In this document: piece after piece, positions 1-8,491 of the stretch | How the letters are laid out: every line of letters starts with the position of its first letter | Numbering within the stretch: position 1 is the first letter of the stretch | Source: Luteolibacter flavescens | GTDB taxonomy: Bacteria > Verrucomicrobiota > Verrucomicrobiia > Verrucomicrobiales > Akkermansiaceae | NCBI RefSeq assembly: GCF_025950085.1 | Contig: NZ_JAPDDS010000003.1 | Location: 124,001-188,000 of the forward strand | Length of the DNA: 64,000 nucleotides | Direction of reading: 5' to 3' | Notes under the pieces: generated by a model | Database searches by the model: none | Seen by the model: the letters and a program-made list of their open reading frames with translations, nothing else | What the model was told of the DNA's origin: nothing | Translations under genes and position numbers: made by a program

Positions 1-252
1 CTGGGCGCGACACCCACCGGCCCGGATACCTTCGCGCTTGAGGACATGGCGAAGAAGCTCTCCGGCGTGGCCGTGGCGCAAATCGCCGCCGGGCTCGACC
101 CGATGGATGACACGGACTGGATCAAGACCATCTCCGTGCCGCACCGTATCTTTGACCTGCCCGGCAAGCCGCACGACATGGGTGGCGCCGGACCGGAATT
201 CCAAGCCAAGCTGGACGAAGCCATCGCATGGACCCTCGAGACCCGACGCTAA
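1..252 (+). CDS. C-terminal fragment of a probable alpha/beta hydrolase (VirJ/AcvB-like)
   Basis: The frame is open from the left edge and stops at TAA 250-252, so only the last 83 residues are visible. The tail has a GKPHDMGG segment that could carry the catalytic histidine of an alpha/beta hydrolase, followed by a closing helix. The next gene, mprF, starts 25 bases before this stop. In rhizobia and agrobacteria a VirJ/AcvB-type lysyl-phosphatidylglycerol hydrolase is paired with an MprF homologue, so that identity fits the context. The family call rests on this neighbour and a weak motif; the nucleophile lies outside the window. An internal ATG at 46 is not the start because the frame continues upstream. 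Confidence 0.45.
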   Translation: MGATPTGPDTFALEDMAKKLSGVAVAQIAAGLDPMDDTDWIKTISVPHRIFDLPGKPHDMGGAGPEFQAKLDEAIAWTLETRR

Positions 253-2810
253 CTCCCGAGCCGGACGAGATCGAAGCCGCACCGCCACCGCTCTGGCGCG
301 CACGCCTGGCGCGGATCGGCGCGATGCTATGGGTGCTGCTCTGCGCGTGGGCGCTCTATGGACTGCACAAGGAGTGGTCAGGCTTTCACCTCTCGGATCT
401 GGATGATGCGCTGGCACGCATCGGCCCGAGTCATCTGGCCATGGCGCTGGGATTCACCGTGCTCAGCTACGCTGCGAATGCGGCCCTCTCGCTGCTCGCG
501 GAGCGCTGGCTGGGCCACCCGCTGCGAAGGCCGTGGCGGGATCTGGCAGTGGCATTCATCTCGAGTGCCTTCAGCATGAATGCCGGGGGCACAGTCCTCG
601 GGGGTGGCAGCATCCGCATGCGCTTCGCCGCGTCGCAGGGCCTGAGCGTGCCGGAGGTGGGGAAGATCATGATGTTCGGCGGACTGGCCGGATGGGCCGG
701 GCATCTCTTCCTGTGCGGCGCGCTGCTGACCTTCGCAGCGCCGCCGGTGGAGTGGCTGCCGACGGGAGCGGCCAGGGGCATCGGCATCGTGCTGATGATC
801 GTGCCGCTCATTGGCATCTTCGTCGGGAAGCTCTGGCGGAAGGGATGGCCCTCACCTGCCCTCGCACTGCTCACGTTGGCAGTCTCGATCATCGACTGGC
901 TGGGGGCGGGCCTCGCGATGTGGGCGCTCTTCCCCGATGGCATGCCGATCGATGCGGCGTCCTTCGTCGCGGTGGTCGTGATCGCCCAAGCGGTGGCTGC
1001 ATTCACCCACGTGCCGGGCGGTGTGGGTGTGCTGGAGCTGACCATCACGAAGGCGGTCGGCACTGCCATCGCCGCACCGGTGCTGGCCGGAGCGCTGGTG
1101 ACGTACCGCATCCTCTACTATCTGCTGCCATTCTTCTCCGCGATCCTGCTGCTCGGCATCCGCGAGATGCGGCTGAGGAGGACCGTGCTGAAAAAAGGCG
1201 GCACGCTGGTGATGCGCGGCTGGAGCATGGTCGCGCCGCGGCTCGCCTCGCTGCTCGCGCTCGGCGGTGGCTTCATGCTGCTGCTTTCGGCAAACACGCC
1301 GATGGAACCGGCGCGCCGCGACGGCATGGCGGACTGGGTGCCGCTGCCCTTCGTGGAAGGCTCGCACTTCATGTCCAGCCTCGCTGGCGCCCTGCTCATC
1401 CTGCTGGCCCGCGGACTCCAGAGGCGGGTGCAGGCGGCGTGGTGGCTGACCGTCGTGCTGATGGCCGCAGCGATTCCGTTCTCACTGGTGAAGGGTTTCG
1501 ACTGGGAGGAGGCGGTGGTGCTCTCGGTGATGCTTGGATTCCTGCTGCCCTTCCGCGGCTACTTCCATCGGCATGCACCGCTGTGGACGCAGCGCTTCAC
1601 CTTTGGCTGGTGGCTCATGCTGCTGTCGCTGGCGGGAGTGGCGCTGTGGCTGGGATTCTTTTCCGCGCGCCATGTCCCCTACGAGCGCGGGCTGTGGTGG
1701 GACTTCACGCTGGATGGCGATGTCCCGCGCTTCATGCGTGCAGCGGTAGGTGCAGGCTGCGTCTTCATTCTCATCGCGCTCGCTCAGGCGCTGCGACCGG
1801 GAAGACCACGCGAACTGGTCCGCACCGATCCGCAGGTGATCGAGCGCCTCGTCCACGAGAGCAGCCACACCTATGCGGCGCTCGCCTTCCTCGGCGACAA
1901 GGAATTCTCCGTCTCCACCGATGGACGCAGCGGCCTGATGCATGCGGACCAGGGCCGCAGCCGCATCGTCATGGGCGACCCCATCGGCGATACCGAGGAG
2001 GCGGACGACCTGCTGTGGCGCTTCGTCGAGCAGGCGCAGGACGAGGGGCGTCGGCCGGTCTTCTACCAGGTCTCCGTGGCGGAGATGCCGCGGCTCGTTG
2101 ACATGGGCTTCAAGCTCTTCAAGCTCGGCGAAGAAGCGCGCGTGCCGCTCGCCGGATTCACGATGGAAGGCGGCGATGCCAAGAAGCTCCGCAAGGCACG
2201 CGGGCGCTTCCAGCGCGACGGCCTCACCTTCGAGATCTGGCCCGTGGAAAAGGTCGCCGCAGAACTCGGCACGCTGCGAGCGGTCTCCGATGCATGGCTT
2301 GGCGAGCACAAGGCGGGCGAGAAGGGCTTCTCGCTCGGACGCTTCGACGATGACTACATGAAGCGCTTCTCCTGCGCGGTGGTGCGCGATGCCGCGGGCA
2401 AGGTGATCGCTTTCACGAATCTCTGGGAGACCGTGGACAAGAGCGAGCTCTCCGTCGATCTCATGCGCTCGCTGCCGGAGGGCCACGGCGTGATGGAGGC
2501 CGTCTTCATCGAGCTGATGCTGTGGGGCCGCGAGCAGGGATATGCGTGGTTCAATCTTGGCATGGCTCCCCTCTCCGGCCTCTCCACACACGCGCTCGCG
2601 CCGCTGTGGCACCGGCTGGCAGCGCGGATCTTCCATCGCGGGGAGAGCTTCTACAACTTCCAAGGCCTGCGCGCCTTCAAGGACAAGTTCGACCCGGAAT
2701 GGCAGCCGCGCTATATCGCGGTGCCGAGCGCGTGGTCGCTGCCGCCCGCCCTGCTGGACGCCACGGCGCTCATCGGCGGAGGCATCCGCAAGACCCTCTC
2801 GAAAAGCTGA
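228..2810 (+). CDS. mprF: Bifunctional aminoacyl-phosphatidylglycerol synthase/flippase MprF
   Basis: The protein has 860 residues, close to the 840 of staphylococcal MprF. Residues about 30-525 form a long polytopic membrane region, the flippase half. Residues about 540-850 form a soluble DUF2156-type aminoacyl-tRNA-dependent transferase domain, with SSHTYAALAFLGDKEFSVS near its start and YNFQGLRAFKDKFDPEW near its end. MprF attaches lysine or another amino acid to phosphatidylglycerol and flips it outward, lowering negative surface charge and giving resistance to cationic peptides. It overlaps the preceding hydrolase by 25 bases, which suggests translational coupling. The amino acid used cannot be read from sequence. 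Confidence 0.92.
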   Translation: MDPRDPTLTPEPDEIEAAPPPLWRARLARIGAMLWVLLCAWALYGLHKEWSGFHLSDLDDALARIGPSHLAMALGFTVLSYAANAALSLLAERWLGHPLRRPWRDLAVAFISSAFSMNAGGTVLGGGSIRMRFAASQGLSVPEVGKIMMFGGLAGWAGHLFLCGALLTFAAPPVEWLPTGAARGIGIVLMIVPLIGIFVGKLWRKGWPSPALALLTLAVSIIDWLGAGLAMWALFPDGMPIDAASFVAVVVIAQAVAAFTHVPGGVGVLELTITKAVGTAIAAPVLAGALVTYRILYYLLPFFSAILLLGIREMRLRRTVLKKGGTLVMRGWSMVAPRLASLLALGGGFMLLLSANTPMEPARRDGMADWVPLPFVEGSHFMSSLAGALLILLARGLQRRVQAAWWLTVVLMAAAIPFSLVKGFDWEEAVVLSVMLGFLLPFRGYFHRHAPLWTQRFTFGWWLMLLSLAGVALWLGFFSARHVPYERGLWWDFTLDGDVPRFMRAAVGAGCVFILIALAQALRPGRPRELVRTDPQVIERLVHESSHTYAALAFLGDKEFSVSTDGRSGLMHADQGRSRIVMGDPIGDTEEADDLLWRFVEQAQDEGRRPVFYQVSVAEMPRLVDMGFKLFKLGEEARVPLAGFTMEGGDAKKLRKARGRFQRDGLTFEIWPVEKVAAELGTLRAVSDAWLGEHKAGEKGFSLGRFDDDYMKRFSCAVVRDAAGKVIAFTNLWETVDKSELSVDLMRSLPEGHGVMEAVFIELMLWGREQGYAWFNLGMAPLSGLSTHALAPLWHRLAARIFHRGESFYNFQGLRAFKDKFDPEWQPRYIAVPSAWSLPPALLDATALIGGGIRKTLSKS

Positions 2811-2825
2811 CCCTCACCCTCTCCC

Positions 2826-3578
2826 ATGACCGATCCCAGCGACAACCGCACCTGTGCCATCTCCGGAAAGACGGTGGCCGCCAGCGACTGCATCCCGTGT
2901 GCGTCCCTCCGTCCGTCGCTGCTTGCCTTCATCCGGAAAAAGCATCCCGAACTCTCCGATGATGAATGCATCTCGCGGGACATCCTGCCGGAGCTGAAAG
3001 CCGCATTTGTTGAAGAAGCACTGAGCGAGGAGATCGGCGAGATCACCGACCTCGAGCGAAATGTCATCGAAAGCATCCGCGAGCACGAGGTGATCTCGGA
3101 GCACCCGGACGATACCGAGGAGCTGTCCACGCGGAGCTTTGGCGACAGGCTCGCGGACCGCATCGCGAGCTTCGGCGGCAGTTGGAAATTCATCATCATC
3201 TTCGCGACGTTCATCTTCGGATGGATCCTGCTAAACGTGGTCATCCTCACGACCAAGCAGCCGGACCCCTACCCCTTCATCCTGCTGAATCTGCTGCTCT
3301 CCTGCCTCGCCGCCTTCCAAGCGCCGGTGATCATGATGAGCCAAAACCGCGGCGAGGCCCGCGACCGCAAGCGTGCCGAGCAGGACTACCAGATCAATCT
3401 GAAGGCCGAACTGGAGATCCGCCACCTGCACGAAAAACTGGATCACCTGCTGCACCACCACGGCGAACGCTTGCTGGAGATCCAGACGATCCAAACCGAG
3501 CTGCTGCGCCAGCTCGTGGACCGGGGAAAGGAAAAGGAGGGGGCATCCTCCCCCCCCGGGGAGGATGCCGGTCGCTGA
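2826..3578 (+). CDS. DUF1003 family membrane protein
   Basis: 250 residues. Two transmembrane helices lie at about 118-140 (FIIIFATFIFGWILLNVVIL) and 148-172 (ILLNLLLSCLAAFQAPVIMM), joined by a short loop, followed by the SQNRGEARDRKRAEQDYQIN segment and a charged, heptad-like helical tail typical of DUF1003. The N-terminus has three cysteines (C11, C22, C25, in CAIS and CIPC) that could bind a metal. The gene starts 15 bases after mprF, in the same direction, so it is probably cotranscribed. The family has no firm function. The last codons contain a perfect 12-bp DNA palindrome (see the repeat at 3542). Confidence 0.85.
   Translation: MTDPSDNRTCAISGKTVAASDCIPCASLRPSLLAFIRKKHPELSDDECISRDILPELKAAFVEEALSEEIGEITDLERNVIESIREHEVISEHPDDTEELSTRSFGDRLADRIASFGGSWKFIIIFATFIFGWILLNVVILTTKQPDPYPFILLNLLLSCLAAFQAPVIMMSQNRGEARDRKRAEQDYQINLKAELEIRHLHEKLDHLLHHHGERLLEIQTIQTELLRQLVDRGKEKEGASSPPGEDAGR
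3542..3569. repeat. Perfect 12-bp hairpin inside the end of the DUF1003 gene
   Basis: GGCATCCTCCCC at 3542-3553 is followed, after four C residues, by its exact reverse complement GGGGAGGATGCC at 3558-3569. The stem is very GC-rich and lies in the last ten codons, so it encodes a low-complexity Ser-Ser-Pro-Pro-Gly tail. It could slow or stop transcription, or be a palindromic repeat that invaded the gene end. Confidence 0.8.
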
Positions 3579-3580
3579 CC

Positions 3581-3607
3581 GATGGCGGGTGCTTTCAATC
3601 CGCCATC
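3581..3607 (+). terminator. Possible terminator hairpin after the DUF1003 gene
   Basis: GATGGCGG (3581-3588) pairs with CCGCCATC (3600-3607) around an 11-base loop, starting two bases after the DUF1003 stop codon. There is no clear T-run after it, so it may be a weak or Rho-assisted terminator, or only an mRNA 3' end stabiliser. Confidence 0.4.
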
Positions 3608-3733
3608 TTCAGGGACATTCACTGTTCCGCCCCCAAGCTAGCAGCAGGATCATTAGAAATTGATGAGAGAGGTTCAGTTGGCGGATTTTTATCGTGGAAG
3701 AAGTCCCACCCGCCTGTGGCCTATCAGACCGAC

Positions 3734-3751
3734 CATGAGAGATTCATGAGA
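3734..3751 (+). promoter_or_regulatory. CATGAGA direct repeat, candidate autoregulatory site of the response regulator
   Basis: CATGAGA occurs at 3734-3740 and again at 3745-3751, exactly 11 bases apart. OmpR-family regulators bind such direct repeats with one-helical-turn spacing. The site lies 50 bases before the response regulator start. A related pair on the other strand (CATGAGA 5948-5942 and GGTGAGA 5937-5931, also 11 bases apart) precedes the glycosyltransferase operon. Binding is inferred. Confidence 0.45.
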
Positions 3752-3800
3752 AAATCCGCCATTGCCCGGAGGCCCCGCCACCTGCTTTCATGACGATTGC

Positions 3801-4478
3801 ATGCGCCTGTTAGTCATCGAGGATCACCCCGCCCTGCGCGAGGGACTTTGCCAGTTCCTCCGCGAGGCAGGCTACCTCGTGGACAGCGAGGCGAAGGGCG
3901 AGGAGGGCCTGTGGGCCGCCGAGGGCAGCGAGTATGACCTGGTGATCCTGGACCTGATGCTGCCCGGCGTGGACGGCATGACCATCCTCCGGCGGCTGCG
4001 TGCGCAGGCGAATCCCATCCACATCCTCGTCATCAGCGCTCGCGATGGCTTGGAGGATCGCCTGGAAGCGCTCGACGCCGGTGCCGACGACTATCTGGTA
4101 AAGCCCTTCGCACTTGCCGAGGCATTGGCGAGGACGCGTGCGCTGCTGCGCCGGAGCTTTGGCAGGAAATCCCCGCTGATCACGATCGGCGATCTGGAGA
4201 TCGACCCCGCACGACGTGCCGTGAAGCGGGCAGATCGCGCGGTGGAACTAACCGCGCTTGAGTATCGCCTCCTGGAATACCTCGCCTATCGGCATGGGGA
4301 AGTCGTCGCGCGCGCGGACATCTGGGAGCATGTCTTCGAGGACGGCAGCGGCGGCAGCAGCAATGCGGTGGACGTCTATGTCGGCTACCTGAGGAAGAAG
4401 CTCAATGCAGGTGATCTGCCGGACCTCATCCAGACGCGACGAGGCCAAGGTTACGTGATCGAATCGCCCCCACCATGA
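3801..4478 (+). CDS. OmpR-family response regulator
   Basis: 225 residues from the ATG at 3801, giving the standard N-terminus MRLLVIEDHPALREG; a TTG at 3762 would add 13 residues with no domain. Receiver domain at 1-115: acidic pair E7/D8, phospho-acceptor D51 in VILDLMLPG, and K101 in DYLVKPF. Winged-helix DNA-binding domain at about 130-222, with LTALEYRLLEYLAYRHGEVV and the GYLRKKLN and TRRGQGYVI segments. It resembles QseB/PmrA-type regulators. The stop overlaps the kinase start (ATGA), as in a typical two-component pair. Neighbours suggest control of envelope charge or glycosylation, but the signal is unknown. Confidence 0.93.
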   Translation: MRLLVIEDHPALREGLCQFLREAGYLVDSEAKGEEGLWAAEGSEYDLVILDLMLPGVDGMTILRRLRAQANPIHILVISARDGLEDRLEALDAGADDYLVKPFALAEALARTRALLRRSFGRKSPLITIGDLEIDPARRAVKRADRAVELTALEYRLLEYLAYRHGEVVARADIWEHVFEDGSGGSSNAVDVYVGYLRKKLNAGDLPDLIQTRRGQGYVIESPPP

Positions 4479-5914
4479 CTTCCCCGTCCATCCGGCGAGC
4501 GCTTCTGATCCGCTGCGGCCTCGGTATCGGCGTGCTCTCCGCCGTCCTCGCCGCCGGGGTCTATCTGCTGGTGAGGGAAAGCCTCTACAGCGAACTCGAC
4601 GACTCGATCCGCGAGACCGCATCCATCCTCGCGAACCAGGTCGAACTTGAAGACGAGGCGATCACCTACGAATGGCAGGAGGGGCTGGGCACCAACCAGT
4701 CCTTGATCGAGGGTGCGCTTTTCCAATTCTGGGACGAAACGAACGGAACCACCACCCGCTCGCCGGCGCTGCGTCGCAGGGACCTGCCCAGGTTCAGCGG
4801 GGTGGACGGAGCACCGCTGCTGCGCGGCATCCAATTGTCCGACGGCCACCACGCCCGGGCGATCGGGCTGAGGATCTATCCCTTCGTTCTGGATGATGAG
4901 AAGCAGGCGATGGCCGAGCGAGGGAATATCATCGATCCGCAAACGCTTCCACAGATCCTGGTCGTGGCCCGCGATGCGGAATCCGTCCACCGGTCGCTGG
5001 GCAGGCTCCGCTGGATCCTCGGCGCGGGATGCCTGCTGACCCTAGGGCTGGGCTTCGTGCTGATCGAGCGGGCGATCCGCTCGTCGCTGCTGCCGATCCA
5101 CCAGCTTGCCTCTCAGGTGCAGGAACGGGCCGAGCATCAGCTCGATGAAGCGCTCGAACTGCCAGAGGCACTACCCTCGGAACTCACCGGGCTGGCCACT
5201 CATTTCAATCTCCTGCTGGAACGCGTGGCCGCCATCCGACGACGCGAGCGGGACTTCATCCGTCACGCCGCGCACGAGCTTCGCACGCCCATCGCCGGGC
5301 TGCGGGCCACCACGGATCTGGCACTCTCCCAGCCACGCGACGCAGCCGCCTACGCCGCCCATCTGGTGACATGCCAGACCACTGCTGCCGAACTCAGCGA
5401 ACTCGTGAAGCGCCTCTCGGCACTCGCCCGCATCGGCCAACCGGCCGCGCCTGCATCCCGTGAAACCGTGGACCTGGCCAAGCTGCTGCGTGAACGTGCC
5501 GCAACATTCATCGAAAGAATCCGCGAGCGGAAACTGGAACTGAAAGACGACATCAACAATGCGCCCCTGCTCGCCACGGCAGATCCCGCACTGGTGAAGA
5601 TCATCTTCAACAACCTCCTCGACAACGCGGTCTCCTACGCGAGCGGCGGCGTGATCCTGCTATCGGCGAATCTCACCACACGCGGGGTAGAGGTCTCCAT
5701 GACCAATCCCTCGTGCGACTTGAAGGACGAGCCCGAGCGCTTGTTCGAGCCGCTTTTCCGCGAGGAATCATCAAGACACGACGCTGCCTCCCACCTCGGC
5801 ATCGGGCTCACGCTCAGCCGGGATGCCGCGCATGCCATGGGCGGCATGCTGGTCGCCGACGCAGGGAGCGACTGGATCCGCTTCACCCTCGTGCTCCCGC
5901 GCGCGATGGAGTGA
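4475..5914 (+). CDS. Sensor histidine kinase, partner of the upstream regulator
   Basis: 479 residues. Transmembrane helices at about 13-34 and 180-200 enclose a periplasmic sensor segment of about 145 residues. A short HAMP-like linker precedes the dimerisation/phosphoacceptor helix with H267 in FIRHAAHELRTPIAGLR. The ATPase domain has the N box NNLLDNAVSYA and a GIGLTLS G2 motif. The usual G1 box (DxGxG) is missing; the equivalent place reads MTNPSCDLKDEPERLFEP. That variant may still bind ATP but is worth noting. The gene overlaps the response regulator by four bases and is certainly its partner. Confidence 0.92.
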   Translation: MTSPSIRRALLIRCGLGIGVLSAVLAAGVYLLVRESLYSELDDSIRETASILANQVELEDEAITYEWQEGLGTNQSLIEGALFQFWDETNGTTTRSPALRRRDLPRFSGVDGAPLLRGIQLSDGHHARAIGLRIYPFVLDDEKQAMAERGNIIDPQTLPQILVVARDAESVHRSLGRLRWILGAGCLLTLGLGFVLIERAIRSSLLPIHQLASQVQERAEHQLDEALELPEALPSELTGLATHFNLLLERVAAIRRRERDFIRHAAHELRTPIAGLRATTDLALSQPRDAAAYAAHLVTCQTTAAELSELVKRLSALARIGQPAAPASRETVDLAKLLRERAATFIERIRERKLELKDDINNAPLLATADPALVKIIFNNLLDNAVSYASGGVILLSANLTTRGVEVSMTNPSCDLKDEPERLFEPLFREESSRHDAASHLGIGLTLSRDAAHAMGGMLVADAGSDWIRFTLVLPRAME

Positions 5915-5930
5915 AAGGGAATCTCGCGGC

Positions 5931-5948
5931 TCTCACCGGATTCTCATG
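5931..5948 (-). promoter_or_regulatory. Second CATGAGA-type direct repeat, before the glycosyltransferase operon
   Basis: Read on the minus strand, CATGAGA (5948-5942) is followed 11 bases on by GGTGAGA (5937-5931). This matches the CATGAGA pair at 3734-3751 in motif and spacing. It lies 26 bases before the glycosyltransferase start, within promoter distance. It suggests that the two-component system just upstream controls the glycosyltransferases. Computational and experimental proof is absent. Confidence 0.4.
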
Positions 5949-5973
5949 ATGGGACTGCTACCACCACGGGCAG

Positions 5974-7482
5974 ATGCCCGCGTTTGCCCGTAGATTGTTC
6001 TCACCGCCCGTGCTGCTGGCGGTGTTGCTCGCCTGCCGTTTTGTCCTGCTGATCGTCGCCCCTCACACCGATCCCTCCGAGGCGCGCTATGCGGAGATCG
6101 CCCGCAAGATGGTGGAGACCGGCGACTGGATCACACCACAGTTCGACTACGGCGTGCCCTTCTGGGCCAAGCCGCCGCTTTCCACGTGGATGTCGGCGCT
6201 GGGCATCGAGCTTTTCGGCGTGAATGAATTCGGCTCGCGGATCTTCATCTTCATCGGGGCGCTCGGAGTGCTGGCGCTGGTGGCGGATGCAGCGCGGCGG
6301 GAGTTTGGCAAGGGAGCGGGCTGGACCGCGGCCGCAGTCCTCACCGGCATGCCGCTCTTCTTCTACTGCTCCGCAGCGGTCATGACGGACCTCGCGCTGC
6401 TGATGGGAACGACGCTGACGATGGTCTGCTTCCGCAGTGCGACGCGCGGCGGACCAAGGTGGCGCGGCTATGGCGTCTTCGTGGGGCTGGCCATCGGGCT
6501 ATTGGCGAAAGGGCCGCTGGTGTTGGTGATCGCGCTGCCACCTATCGTGGGGTGGATCGTTCTAACAGGTCGATGGCGGGCAACGCGGGAAGCCCTGCCA
6601 TGGGTCACCGGCACGATCCTGATGCTCGCGCTGGCCCTGCCGTGGTATGTCGCCGCGGAGCAAAAGACCCCGGGATTCCTGAACTACTTCCTGATCGGCG
6701 AACACTGGATGCGCTTCACGGTGCGCGGCTGGCAGGGGGATCTCTATGGAAATGCCCATCCGGTGATGCCAGGCACCATCTGGATATTCCTGCTTCTCGG
6801 AGCCTTCCCGTGGTGCCTCGGGCTGCTCCGTGCCAGGCCCGCCGGCTGGCGCGCATCCCGCCGGTGGGCGATGGCCCACAATGGCCGCGGCCTCTACTGG
6901 CTGCTGTGGATGATCTGGCCGGTCGCCTTCTTCACGCCCGCGCGGAACATCATCGCAACCTATCCGCTGCCCGCCTTGCCCGCGCTGGCGATCCTGCTGG
7001 CCGGAATGCATGCGCAGAGGAGAAACGCGGTAGCGAAAGAGGAGGACACCCCGCCATTCGCCCCGGTCTCGGCAAGCATCACCCTCGCCATCGTGGGAAC
7101 GGTGATGGTGATGTCGATCTTCTTCCCGGAGTTCTCGCCGAAGCGATCCGAGCGGACGCTAATCCGCCGCTTTGAAAAGGAACGCGAGCCCGGCGACCGG
7201 CTGATCTACTACGGACCTCGTAAATACTCCGCGGAATTCTACACCGAGGGCGGGATCGACCACACCACCTCGGCCGAGAACATCGCGAAGCACCTCGATA
7301 CCCCCGGGCGTACCTTCGTCGCCCTGCCGTCCTACTGGATGCCGCTCGTGCCACCACGGGTCCGGCGACGGCTCGTGCCCGTGGCCTCATGGGGCCCCGG
7401 ACCATCCCTCTACGTCGAACGCACCGACCTGCCGGACATGGCCGGCATCGATCCATCCCGAACCTCGCCCATCGGCAACTGA
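5974..7482 (+). CDS. GT39-family (ArnT/PMT-like) integral membrane glycosyltransferase
   Basis: 502 residues with about ten transmembrane helices. The first periplasmic loop has the family signature DPSEARYAEIARKMVETGDW, and a WAKPPLSTWMSALGIELFG segment follows, as in ArnT-type GT-C enzymes. These use a polyprenyl-phosphate sugar and act on the outer face of the inner membrane, often on lipid A or other envelope glycans. The C-terminal 130 residues are soluble. The next two genes encode a polyprenyl-phosphate glycosyltransferase and a GtrA flippase, so the three make a complete donor-flip-transfer set. Acceptor and sugar are unknown; ArnT itself is possible but no Ara4N synthesis genes are here. 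Confidence 0.85.
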   Translation: MPAFARRLFSPPVLLAVLLACRFVLLIVAPHTDPSEARYAEIARKMVETGDWITPQFDYGVPFWAKPPLSTWMSALGIELFGVNEFGSRIFIFIGALGVLALVADAARREFGKGAGWTAAAVLTGMPLFFYCSAAVMTDLALLMGTTLTMVCFRSATRGGPRWRGYGVFVGLAIGLLAKGPLVLVIALPPIVGWIVLTGRWRATREALPWVTGTILMLALALPWYVAAEQKTPGFLNYFLIGEHWMRFTVRGWQGDLYGNAHPVMPGTIWIFLLLGAFPWCLGLLRARPAGWRASRRWAMAHNGRGLYWLLWMIWPVAFFTPARNIIATYPLPALPALAILLAGMHAQRRNAVAKEEDTPPFAPVSASITLAIVGTVMVMSIFFPEFSPKRSERTLIRRFEKEREPGDRLIYYGPRKYSAEFYTEGGIDHTTSAENIAKHLDTPGRTFVALPSYWMPLVPPRVRRRLVPVASWGPGPSLYVERTDLPDMAGIDPSRTSPIGN

Positions 7483-7492
7483 CGTCACTGAC

Positions 7493-8491
7493 ATGAAGAC
7501 CATCGCTTTCCCGGTCCCCGCCGCACCCGCCACCGGCACCGTGCGACCCTCCATCACCTGCATCGTCCCCGCCTTCAACGAAGCCGAGGGCATCGCGGGA
7601 TTCCTCAACGGCCTCTGCGATCACCTCGCGGGCCTCACCTCGCGCTACGATGTCATCGTGGTGGACGACGGCAGCCGGGATGGCACCGGGCTGGAAGTCA
7701 TCGCGGCATCCGGTGGCCTGCCGATCCGCCTGCTTTCCCTGTCGCGGAACTTTGGAAAGGAAGCCGCCATCAGCGCCGGGCTGGAGGAGGCATCCGGCGA
7801 GGTGGTGGTGATCATCGATGCGGACTTCCAGCAACCCTTCCACGTCATCGACGAATTCATCCGCCAGTGGCAGCAAGGCTACGACATGGTCTATGGCCTG
7901 CGGACGAATCGCGATACCGACCCGCCGGTGCGGCGCTTTCTCAGCCGCAGCTTCTACCGGTTGCTCAGCCGCTGGTCGTCCGTGGACATCCCCGCGGACG
8001 CGGGCGACTTCCGGCTGCTGGACCGCCGCGTGGTCACGGCGCTGAAGGAAATGCCGGAGCGCAGCCGCTTCATGAAGGGCCTCTACCACTGGGTCGGCTT
8101 CCGCTCGAAGGCCGTGCCCTTCACCTACGGCGAGAGACACGCGGGCACGTCAAAGTTCAACTTCTCCCGTCTCTTCGACCTGGCCATGACCGGGCTCACA
8201 TCCTTCTCCGCCTTCCCGCTGCGGCTGTGGGTGGCGATGGGCGCGCTGATCTCAGGGTGCTCGCTGCTTTACGCCGGATTCATCATCACCCGCACGCTGC
8301 TGCGTGGCACGGATGTCCCGGGCTGGGCGACGCTGGCCGTGGCGGTCTCATTCCTCGGCGGCGTGCAACTCCTGTCGATCGGCATCCTCGGCGAGTATGT
8401 CGCGCGCATCTTCACCGAGGTGAAGGGCCGGCCGAACTACGTCGTGGCGGAGCGCCATGGATTCGGCAGCGACACCGGACACGGATCATGA
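7493..8491 (+). CDS. Family 2 glycosyltransferase, GtrB/DPM1-like polyprenyl-phosphate sugar synthase
   Basis: 332 residues. The catalytic GT-A domain occupies about 20-240: VIVVDDGSRDGT, the metal-binding DAD in IIDADFQQP, the ADAGDFRLLDRRV segment, and the AGTSKF motif before the membrane part. Two C-terminal transmembrane helices (about 245-300) anchor it. Such enzymes transfer a sugar from a nucleotide donor to undecaprenyl phosphate at the cytoplasmic face. The gene follows the GT39 gene by ten bases and overlaps gtrA by ATGA, so the three form one operon. Confidence 0.9.
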   Translation: MKTIAFPVPAAPATGTVRPSITCIVPAFNEAEGIAGFLNGLCDHLAGLTSRYDVIVVDDGSRDGTGLEVIAASGGLPIRLLSLSRNFGKEAAISAGLEEASGEVVVIIDADFQQPFHVIDEFIRQWQQGYDMVYGLRTNRDTDPPVRRFLSRSFYRLLSRWSSVDIPADAGDFRLLDRRVVTALKEMPERSRFMKGLYHWVGFRSKAVPFTYGERHAGTSKFNFSRLFDLAMTGLTSFSAFPLRLWVAMGALISGCSLLYAGFIITRTLLRGTDVPGWATLAVAVSFLGGVQLLSIGILGEYVARIFTEVKGRPNYVVAERHGFGSDTGHGS

